A DNA stretch of 64,000 bases from Linanthus parryae (taxonomy: Eukaryota; Streptophyta; Magnoliopsida; Ericales; Polemoniaceae): the NCBI GenBank assembly GCA_023055425.1, contig JALGPY010000002.1, positions 46,734,821-46,798,820 on the forward strand, given 5' to 3'. Each line of letters opens with the position of its first letter. Within the stretch, counting starts at the first letter, position 1. The notes beneath the pieces are model-generated. The model worked only from the letters and a program-made list of their open reading frames with translations, made no database searches and was not told where the DNA came from. Of the stretch, positions 33,969 to 43,106 are shown piece by piece. A program made the translations under genes and the position numbers.

Positions 33969-36365
33969 AATCCTTCGGGGATTGAAATCAAATCTAACAA
34001 TTTATCAACCATTGATATTATATATCATATGTTTCGTTACGCGGTTTAGTCACTTCTGGTGACATGAACAACAACAAGCTCAATTTTATCCACACAAAAC
34101 CTCTTCTAGGGTTGGCTAAGAAAACTCTAACCTCTGATAGAGTTAACATATGAGTCATTTAGATTGATTTATCTGAACCACTTCAGGGGTGTAATCTCTT
34201 TTAGAGAATTTCACGTCCACAACCATGACTGCCTCTATAGTCATGTGGATTTTGACCGTATATAACAAAGTGATTCACTTCTGGAAATGCACTACCATTC
34301 ACTTCTGGGAATGAGTCAAATTAGTCGGTCATTAGTGAGTGTTATTATTAAAGACCTTAAAAAATAAGAACAAACTAGTACGGAATAAATAAATGAGCAA
34401 TAAGTAAAAGTAAATTGAATCTTCTGGTGTGATAAATTTACATGCTCTCTTCAGGGGATTATTTTATAAAGTTATGTTATAAGAATTTTCATATTTTTCA
34501 CAACTTATAAGAAAAATAGCTGAAGTCCAGTGAAAACTTATGGACTAAGAACATCTTCTGGATGTTATGCTTTGAGTATCCATCTCTTCAGGAGATGACT
34601 GAGTATAATTTCATAACTTCGGGTTATAAAATTTATAACTACTGGTTATGAATGATATCATGCAATATGTTACTTCGGGAACATATTAATTGGCTTTATA
34701 TGAATATTGAAAGCCACTACAAATCCTCTTCGGGAGATTCATTTTTGTCCATGATAAATTTAAAAAAAAATAATACAAAAATTTAAAAGCGTAAAAGTAA
34801 AGCAATCGGAACGCCGCTTCGCAGGAAGCTCAAAGGTAGTAAGCGGATCTCTTCTGGAGATCTAATATGTTATGACTTCAGGTCATAAAATATATTGTAA
34901 CTTCAGGTTACAAGTCATGAAGATGTAAGCATTTTCTAGATGCATTTTTTTTTTATGATGTTGTAACTTGAGGTTACAATCACATCATCATGTACTGGGA
35001 AAAAAATGCATAAGTATGAAATAAAGTACAAGAAGAAAAACATGACCTCTTCAGGAGGTCTAAACAATAATAAAAATATTAGGCATCTCTTCCGGAGTTG
35101 TAATAATTATTATTATGACTTGATGTCACATATAAGTGTCATAACTTCAGGTTATGATTAGAGTTTCTTGTAATTCACAACTTAAGGTGTGAAGACATTA
35201 GTCAATATGTGTATCAATAGCTCAAACTTAACAATAGTGGTCATGAGTTACAACCTCTTCTGGAGGTTTGATCATTATATAAATTGTAGCAATCTCTTCA
35301 GGAGAACACTATTTATAGTATTTCATAACTTCAAGTTATAAAGTTCATAACTGCTGGTTATGAATGATATCATGTAATATGTTACTTCAGGAACATATTA
35401 CTTGCCTTTATATGAATTTTGAAAGCCACTACGAATCCTCTCCGGGAGATTCGTTTTGTCCATAATAAATAGAAAACATAATTGTAGTACCTAAACTATA
35501 AACGCGGAAAAGTAAAATAATCATAGCGCTACCTCTTCAGGAGGTTGGAATAAATACAAGAATCGTAAAACAACTCTTATTAAGATGTACTAAAATATGT
35601 TATGACTTCAGGTCATAAAAAGAATTGTTCCGCAACTTCAAGTTACGGGTCCTGAAATAGCGGCATCTTCTGGATGCACCCAGTTATGTTCTAACTTCAG
35701 GTTAGAAATCCTCTTCAGGGAACTAATCAACAAAGCAATTAGATGTCTCTTAAGGAGATGTCTAATACTAATGGTGCACGGCTTCAAGTCATGAACAAAG
35801 TACCGAAAGGAGAGAAAATATTAAAAAAAAAAATGTAGAATACATACAAGCAGCCAAAACATGCTTATTAGACCTGATTCTTTGAATTAGGGTTTCTAGT
35901 TAAAAACTCTCGAGCTGTGTATATACATTTTTCTTCTTCTTTTCAGTCTCAAATATTGTAAGAAAAACAAATTATTACGTTCCATATGCAATCATGTTAG
36001 AAAAAAAATTATAACGTTCCATAAAAAAATTATAATGTTTCAATATTGGTCCATGGATACCGAAAATAGCGCCTCTACTTGGGTTTAATCTTTGTAAATC
36101 TACCTACAGGTTCAAGTAAAATATATAATCATGTTAAACTATTTTTTTTTCAACAGTATGCTGTGACGTCAAGCCGAAAGTCTACTCTTCGTCCAACAAA
36201 TCGTAGCTTCTGGTACGATATATGACGTCGGTAAGCATATGATTACTTCAAATCATTCATCGGCAATCAAAACCAGAAATCTCTTCAAGAGATGGAGAAT
36301 ATTTAAATCACAGAACCAAATAAAACCATATATCTAAGTTTACACCCGGATCTTCTGGTCACGGG
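33969..36365. repeat. Array of short hairpins with a conserved TTCNG loop, element 1
   Basis: At least 20 perfect small inverted repeats of form stem-TTC(A/T/G)G-stem, or close variants. Examples: 33969 AATCC-TTCGG-GGATT; 34049 GTCAC-TTCTG-GTGAC; 34581 CATCTC-TTCAG-GAGATG; 34871 TATGAC-TTCAG-GTCATA; 34895 TTGTAAC-TTCAG-GTTACAA; 35044 GACCTC-TTCAG-GAGGTC; 35139 TCATAAC-TTCAG-GTTATGA; 35689 TTCTAAC-TTCAG-GTTAGAA. A dozen more have one mismatch or bulge. The loop and closing C-G pair are shared while stems differ but pair. On the element's RNA strand the loop reads CUGAA. Confidence 0.85.
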
Positions 36366-36682
36366 GTAAGGGGTTTTGAAACCACGTCAAAGAGTTCTCA
36401 TTCCCCCTTTCTTTTCTACAGCTTAAACAATTAACAAAGCATATATGTATTGAGCTAAACATAATAAATGATTATCCATCTTTCATGCTTTCTCATATAC
36501 TGAGTATAAATTAATTTGATTGGAGGATGAAAGTAATGGAATATGTGTACCTCACTGCAATCTTGTGATGTCTTTTGACATAGCATGAGAACTGGTGAAT
36601 CACATGTGTAGTCTGCCCTTGTTGATCAGTCTATCTCGTTCTGGCACTAATGTGGCCCTAGAGCGTTATCGTGCTGATAACG

Positions 36683-36886
36683 TGTTGTGAATTGAGAAGA
36701 CGAGAGAGACATAAAATAAAGAGAGACAATAGTGTAGGAAGAATATTATTGAGAGGTATACTATTCTCCAATCCTAAGCCTCCTTATATAGGCATTAGGG
36801 TGGGCTAATTGACCAATAACAGAATACAAATGGGCCTATAACATGTGGTGGATATTCACCAATACCCCAGCCCATATTTCATAACA
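36683..36886 (-). repeat. 5' LTR of non-coding element 1
   Basis: Right LTR, about 98.5 percent identical to the left one by eye. The candidate primer-binding site lies at about 36665-36682. Confidence 0.9.
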
Positions 36887-37035
36887 CAAACCACTACATT
36901 AAGAAAAGATAACAATTTCATAAATTTATCTCCTCAAATTACGTGCAAAATTTAGACAATATCTTTTGAGACAGGGATAAATTATCCCCGAGAACTATTA
37001 TCCCGGAGAACTATTGCTGTAGTTACAAGTAGGTA

Positions 37036-37294
37036 TCAGTCCGTCCCAGCTCTTTCTTCTCATATGACTTTTTTGACTCGTATCTGGATCACTTTGACCG
37101 GGTGATTTGGATAGTAAAATAATACGATTTTTTGATAATTTTTTCACCATATTATAGAGCACCTTTTACTCGACAACACCATGACAAAATTATTAAAAAA
37201 ATACATAAATTTTGCTATTCAAATCATCGAGTCAAAGTGATCTAGTGAATGGTGACAAAAGTCAAATTGGGAAGAAAGAGCTGGGACAGACCGG
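37036..37294. mobile_element. Stowaway-like MITE, copy 2
   Basis: Ends TCAGTCCGTCCCAGCTC and GCTGGGACAGACCGG with TA on both sides. The internal sequence is homologous to the copies at 31688 and 41934. Confidence 0.8.
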
Positions 37295-37533
37295 TAAGGT
37301 ATAGCATACAACTGCTCTTACCCGACCACCAACCACCACCTAGGACATGTGAAAGTTACAACTCAACACACTAGTTGCAGACACATTATCACACCAACGT
37401 AAGCACTTGTTTGTTCTAATATACATGAAAGTTTCTACTCTGCATTGATAACAATATTTATTGTACTCGACCAACCAACGTAGGAAAATGTTTCGTCATG
37501 TTGTACTGGACCAACATAGCCAGGTTGATTGAT

Positions 37534-37580
<47 letters not shown>

Positions 37581-38390
37581 TAAAAGCCTTTTTTGAGTTA
37601 GATATGACGCGAATAGTAAACACTAATTACCTCTAACCCTCTTTCTAGTTAACGAAGCACAATCAGTTTGTGGTCGGTGGTGTGGAATGGTAGTAGTGCA
37701 TCCTGGTAACAAAATAAGTTGTCATGTCATATGACGATTGTACAAAATAGTTTGCTATAAATAGTTATGCGATATTACTTTTCTTCCCTAAAAATAATAA
37801 AATGCATAATAATTGGACACATGAATTTTTGCTGCATAATGAAATGTAGGAATGGAATAAAATGTTGGAGTATGCGCCCTATTAATTCAAGAAGAGAAGC
37901 GCAAGCAGAAAAAGTAGTGTAAGAATCAACTCCAGATTATGAAAGCTTGCACTGCAGAATTCCAAATGTACCTCTAAAATACATGCATCAAGAACCACGT
38001 AGCATATACACCACAATTGGTGTATATCATTTCAATATGGACTTTTCTTAACAACATTGACGCAACATACTTGCAAAACCACAGCATACTTCCATGTTTG
38101 ACTTTCGCATATATTACAAGGTGAGGATTTCACTATTAAAACTGTATGAAATTGTAACACTCAGACGAGGTAATCAAAACATTCATAGCTTATCATAGGC
38201 GTCAACAACCGAACCTGCTACAACACATTGAATGGGTTCCTCTAATTAAATAGCAACCAAATCGTAACTACATAGTTAAGATTGGTTGCATGATAATAAA
38301 GGAAAAAGCCCATTATTAGTTGTTTTTTTATTGCAACAACAAACGGCAGACAGAAACGAAATAAGAAAAAAAAAGAAAAAACATCCATAA
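37295..38390. other. Spacer and left edge of the duplicated defensin segment, copy 2
   Basis: No gene. From about 38190 it matches 26190-26330, then is interrupted at 38390 by non-coding LTR element 2. Confidence 0.6.
37536..37578. repeat. Poly(T) run of 43 bases
   Basis: Uninterrupted T tract. No retroposed gene is recognisable to its right, so its origin is open. Confidence 0.95.
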
Positions 38391-38599
38391 TGTTGTGAAT
38401 CGAGAGAAGACGAGAAATAAAGAGAGAAGTATGAGAGACAAAGATGTAGGGAGAAGAGTGATAAGATGCATATTATTCTCCAACCCTAAGCCTCCTTATA
38501 TAGGCATTAGGTGGGCTTCTGGACCAGAATATAATTATACAAAATACACCCAACTATGTGGTGGATATTCACATCAGTCCAATTACATATTTCATAACA
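38391..38599 (-). repeat. 3' LTR of non-coding element 2
   Basis: Left LTR with CCTTATATAGGC promoter-like core. An ORF reading through it is an artefact. Confidence 0.9.
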
Positions 38600-39189
38600 C
38601 TCCCCCTTGAATATTCACCACTACGATGCCTCATTAAAACCTTGTCATGAAAAACCCAGTGGGAAAAATCAATGACTAAGGAAAAAGAGTACATCGGTGA
38701 ATTATATTTGCTCAGCATTGGTGATGACATTCTTCTGGAACGCATCTGGATAATCTTCGCAAGCCTCGTTAAAACCTTGCTAGGAAAAACCCTGTGGGAC
38801 AAAAACCGTAGCGAAGGTAAAAGAGTGCCGCGCTTTTAGCATTTCATTGGATCTCCTCCTCATTGGAACATCCTTGTACCTGACAAATAAATTCATTGCA
38901 AAAACAATAATCTAATAATATACGAGTAATAATCATACTTAATAAAATGCATATGCACCTATAACTACTCGCGAGTGTACACTTTCAATTTGCTTCAGGC
39001 AAATGTAATTTCTCATGGGTACCAACATCCATGGAACTTCACAAATTTGTGATTCATACGATCGTATTGTAACTAGTTACTTTTCAACCCATATTTTGTT
39101 GTTCCTTAGTCCCCGAGACTAAGACAACATTATTATCATTACTAATGAGAATTTATCATGACCCATATATCATGTTTCTCATTTTACAA

Positions 39190-39345
39190 GTCCCACGCTT
39201 AAAGCGGACATAATCCCAAACATAAGTCCCACGCTTAACAGCGGACATATATCACAAACATAAGTCCAACGCTTAACAGCGGACATATATCCCACGCTTG
39301 GTAGCGGATTTGTAATATCTACATGGATCCCACGCTGAACAGCGG
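39190..39345. repeat. CGCTTAACAGCG palindromic repeat block, element 2
   Basis: Five units such as CCCACGCTTAACAGCGGAC, with loops TTAA, TAAC, TGGT and GAAC between CGC(T) and (A)GCG arms; in several the flanking GTCC/GGAC also pair. Confidence 0.75.
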
Positions 39346-39740
39346 ATATGTAGTATTCGCATATATTGTAATTGTGCATCGGTTTGTTAGTACTTTGAGT
39401 ACTATACGTTTTGCTCTACATAATTATGTAACCCGAGCAATAGTTTATGCGTGTGTTGACTTTGTTTTGGTCATTATCTAGTCAACACTTTTTCCTTTAA
39501 CCCATATGATTTATATAGCGCTTAATATAATAATCATTAATTGTAGGATCATAAGATTGTATTAAGGTACCTTTAGCTACTTCCAGAGCTAAATGCCTCT
39601 TCCAGGGCTATTTGGTTACCAACGTTGGTTTTGATCCATATTAATGATAACCTTTCAAGATTTTTCTCATAATCTTGTGTTCCCATCTTGTAGAGCAATA
39701 TATCAATATCCCAACTTATTTTGGATGCTTTGAATCATGT

Positions 39741-40945
39741 TCCTCTTCTGGAGGATCAACATATGTACACAAGCAACCCTTTTATGCTTAAAGTGTATAC
39801 CCAAATCGACACCCATTAGTCGAGAAGCTATCCATTTTATTGGGATTTTGCATTAGTACATACCCATAGAGACAATAATATTCTGGCTCACGTCATGCAA
39901 TAGGACCCATTCTCCCCCTCATGATGTGAGCAGTATGATCATAACCGTAATGATACTTTGTTGATGCTTCAGGAATCAATTTGTCTCATATGTACTTTGT
40001 GTAAACCAATCTTCAAATTCAAATAAGAACATTGACAATAAGCTATCTCTTGGACGCCGTAGTTCTCTAATCAAAGTTTCGCCAAGAAACCCAAAAAGAG
40101 ACGTAAATGTCAATATTTTTATTCAAAAACGAGTGGTAGTAGATTCTCTCTTCAGGGAGATCTTTTGATGGTATTTTATAACTCTATGTTATAAATATCT
40201 TCTTAATTTTCATAACTTCTGGTATGAAAGTCACTCCTTACGCATATAAAATGCTTATGTCCAATAGACTATGGACTAAATACATCTTCTGGATGTTTGT
40301 GCAAAAGAAATAACGAATAAACAAAAGCTAATAATAATAATAATAATATAGGCATAAGCGTAAACTGTAAAAGAAAAGTAAAGCGACCTCTTCAGGAGGG
40401 TGGATCATTATTCCGTACTTTTAAACATCTCTTCAGGAGATTTCTTAATCAAAATATTATAGAACTTCAGGTTCTAATATTCATAACTGCGGGTTATGAA
40501 ATCATTTAGTATGTCACTACGAGTACATGTGACTTAGCCAGATTTAACATCGATGGCGATTATAAATCCTCTTCAGGAGGTTTCTTTTAGATCCATAATG
40601 AAAGAACAAAATAATAAAAGTAGCAAAAAAAAAAAATGCATAAAATTAAATAAATTAAATGAACAAAGTATGGCCTCTTCGGGAGGTTTACATGAAAATT
40701 GCAGGACATCTCTTCAGGAGATGTGAGCTAAAATTATGACTTCAGGTCATAAAAAAATAGTGTCGTAACTTTAAGCTACGATCTAATAATCATGTACTTC
40801 ACATCTTCAGGTGTGAAAAGATTATTTTGTAAGCAACGTATAAATAACTCAGACCAATTAACAATGATCTTTTGACTTCGGGTCATAAAAAAAATTGTAT
40901 TGTAACCTCAAGTTACAAACCTTCTATTAGCTCAGAGTTTCAGGT
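39741..40945. repeat. Array of short hairpins with a conserved TTCNG loop, element 2
   Basis: Perfect examples: 40282 ACATC-TTCTG-GATGT; 40427 ATCTC-TTCAG-GAGAT; 40460 TAGAAC-TTCAG-GTTCTA; 40706 ACATCTC-TTCAG-GAGATGT; 40734 TTATGAC-TTCAG-GTCATAA; an 8-bp stem around TGCGG at 40480; and TTGTAAC-CTCAA-GTTACAA near 40905. Several occur at positions colinear with element 1 but with changed stem sequences. Confidence 0.82.
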
Positions 40946-41713
40946 GTGAAAACATAACTTTTCTTCCGAAAATTCCATTTTTTTTTCATAGTCATGATGG
41001 GAATATATAAAGAATTCTGTATACAGAATACTTATCCACGCTATGGCAAAAGAGCAACAAAATTCGTCTCCACATGGAACTATTATTATTGATAAAAAGA
41101 AAAGAATGAAATATATAAAATCTAAAATCCTTATGAAGCTACTTATGTGGGTTGAACTACTGGCGGCAGTTGCTTTATGCCCAACTCATAGCTAAGCAAA
41201 TGTTGAAATCAATCATTTTTTTTTGGATTAATGAAGAAGTCTAGATCACAAGCAAAAACTCAAACAACTAGAAAAAGTAAGTTGGTTTTAACCAAGCAGT
41301 GTTCAAATAGAACCGGACTACATGACTAGAACAGGGAATAAAGATCATATAGTGGCAGTCAACCTTAAATTTTTAGATTTTACTATGTTGGACTCGAAAA
41401 AGTCGGGCTTTCATCGGCAATTTATTTATGTATTATGTTTCTTCCCTTTCATGTTCAAAAGTAAACCATAGCACTGAATAATCTTTCTTCAAAGCAAACA
41501 AAACCCTAGATCAGAACAGCCTAGCAGCAACTGAAAAAAAATGACGATGAGCAGAAAACAATCCAAAAGCAAAAATAAGTTTACTGCCCATCATGGAGTC
41601 TCCGATTCAAGTTTACGACCTCTCTATTCACCCATTCAAGACTAAAAAAAAAAAATCATACCTTTGTGTTCTCTCAATCTTCAAGTCTCTAAAGAACAAT
41701 CGTGCTGATAACG

Positions 41714-41922
41714 TGTTGTGAATCGAGAGAAGACGAGAAATAAAGAGAGAAGTATGAGAGACAAAGATGTAGGGAGAAGAGTGATAAGATGCATATTATT
41801 CTCCAACCCTAAGCCTCCTTATATAGGCATTATGTGGGCTTCTGGACCAGAATATAATTATACAAAATACACCCAACTATGTGGTGGATATTCACATCAG
41901 TCCAATTACATATTTCATAACA
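41714..41922 (-). repeat. 5' LTR of non-coding element 2
   Basis: Right LTR, one base different from the left one by eye. Confidence 0.9.
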
Positions 41923-41933
41923 CATAACACATA

Positions 41934-42191
41934 CCACTATGTCCCAGCTCTTTCTTCCCAATTTAATTTTTACTACTATTCATTGGGTCACTTTGACACG
42001 ATGATTTGGATAGCAAAATGATATAATTTTTTGATAATTTTTTCATGGCATTGTAGAGTAAAGGTTGCTCTATAACACGGTGAAAAAGTTATCAAAAAAT
42101 CACATCGTTTTGCTATCCAAATCACCCGGTCAAAGTGACTCAGATACGAGTCAAAAAGTCAGGATGGGAAGAAAGAGCTGGGACGGAGTGG
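41934..42191. mobile_element. Stowaway-like MITE, copy 3
   Basis: Ends CCACTATGTCCCAGCTC and GAGCTGGGACGGAGTGG, flanked by TA. Sits just downstream of the defensin-like gene stop codon, between it and LTR element 2. Confidence 0.85.
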
Positions 42192-42206
42192 TAGTAGTAG
42201 TACTCT

Positions 42207-42652
42207 TCAAGTACAGGTAACACAGTGGCAATCACCACCCCTGCAGTACGAATTAAAGACGTTTCCCGTCACTGTGCACGTGGAGGTGCAAGCAGCAACG
42301 GCAGCAGTAATAGGAGTGACGTAACAAAGATAGGGAATCACTTTAGCTTCTACACAACCTGCATCAATTTTTCCTGCACACAAATTCATATATAACTAAT
42401 TAGCTAGGTGACCGTTTCATTTCTTTAGGCCATAAATATAGAGAATAATTAGCAACCAAGGTGAAAGTTTGCGGTAGAAGTAGATAGAGAATTGGACGGA
42501 GAAATTTATATATTCAAGTGCAATGATCAGTGAATGAGCTCCTCACCCAGAGAGCCGGCCACAACTAGGAAAAATATCAGAGATGAAGCAACGACCAACT
42601 TGGGAGATGTGCGGCCGCCACTAGCAGCTGATCCAACCATCTTCGCCACCAT
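42207..42652 (-). CDS. Defensin-like secreted cysteine-rich peptide, copy 2 (intact)
   Basis: Two exons on the minus strand: 42652-42547 and 42373-42207 (106 + 167 = 273 bases, 90 residues). Exon 1 encodes MVAKMVGSAASGGRTSPKLV followed by a hydrophobic signal peptide ending FFLVVAGSL. The donor is TGG|GTGAGG and the acceptor GTGCAG|GAAAAA, with the intron directly after the signal peptide, the usual place in defensin-like genes. The mature part begins KIDAGC and has eight cysteines spaced C-x9-C-x11-C-x3-C-x10-C-x4-C-x1-C-x2-C. The CxxxC and CxC pairs fit the cysteine-stabilised alpha-beta fold. The product should be secreted, and such peptides act in defence or signalling. A TATA box (42701-42707) is about 50 bases upstream. 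The exact subfamily is unknown. Confidence 0.8.
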
Positions 42653-42700
42653 GTCTAAATCGATCTGTTTGTGCGGAAAATAGATTAACCCTTCAGCGGT

Positions 42701-42707
42701 ATTTATA
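42701..42707 (-). promoter_or_regulatory. TATA box of the defensin-like gene
   Basis: Minus strand CCCTATAAATAC; the surrounding block (GGTATTTATAGGGTC on the plus strand) is conserved upstream of the pseudogene copy at 26868-26874. Confidence 0.6.
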
Positions 42708-43106
42708 GGGTCAGCTTCAAAGTGTTAGTAAGTGTTTGGTTGGGGAAGTATTGTACCAGTAATTTACGACTATAGCAATTTCGCCATAAAGGGAGTAAAG
42801 TAATGGGCCAACTGTTACCCCTCGTAACGACCGGGCACACACACGAGGGTTTTTAACCCAGCACACACACACAAACAGTAAAAGAGATGATAGGAGATAC
42901 TACAAACAGTAAAAGAGATAATGGGGGAGATACTGATTATTTCATTAACTGAATAAACTGCGGAGCCTACACTGCTTAAATAGATAAACTAGGAACCATA
43001 ACCTATCCTAGACTCCTATGGGCCAAGCCCGAATCACTAATTAACCAAATAACATTATTAAATAACTTTTTTTTTGACAAACAGAAATATATTAAACCAA
43101 GAAAGA

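Larger units (their letters stand above)
32226..36886 (-). mobile_element. Non-coding LTR retrotransposon 1 (LARD-like, hairpin-rich)
   Basis: Two 204-bp LTRs (32226-32429 and 36683-36886) differ at about three positions. TSD CAAAC lies at 32221-32225 and 36887-36891. On the minus strand the LTR runs TGTTATGAAATATGG...ATTCACAACA. A purine tract AAGAGAGAG borders the left LTR and a candidate primer-binding stretch TTATCAGCACGATAAC borders the right LTR, so transcription is leftward. The 4.25-kb interior has no gag, protease, RT or integrase ORF on either strand. It consists of a conserved CCTCGTTAAAACCTTG region, a CGCTTAACAGCG repeat block and a long array of small hairpins. It must depend on enzymes of another element. 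Confidence 0.9.
38391..41922 (-). mobile_element. Non-coding LTR retrotransposon 2 (LARD-like, hairpin-rich)
   Basis: 209-bp LTRs at 38391-38599 and 41714-41922 differ at one visible position (GGCATTAGGTGG versus GGCATTATGTGG). TSD CATAA lies at 38386-38390 and 41923-41927. A polypurine tract AAGGGGGAG adjoins the left LTR on the minus strand, and the sequence inside the right LTR has the same GTGCTGATAACG as element 1. No gag or pol. Colinear homology with element 1 extends through the CCTCGTTAAAACC, CGCTTAACAGCG and hairpin regions, but this copy is 1.1 kb shorter. Near-identical LTRs make it one of the youngest insertions here. Confidence 0.92.

Noticed and set aside
33969..36365. CRISPR-like array
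   Set aside because: The hairpins are regularly built, but the conserved part is only the loop, there are no constant repeats with unique spacers, and the genome is a plant's.
37536..37578. Poly(T) as the tail of a retroposed gene
   Set aside because: No coding remnant or target duplication is visible to the right, so only the homopolymer is annotated.
38395..38610. 71-codon ORF repeated at 41718-41927
   Set aside because: It is the LTR sequence of non-coding element 2, present twice because LTRs are paired.
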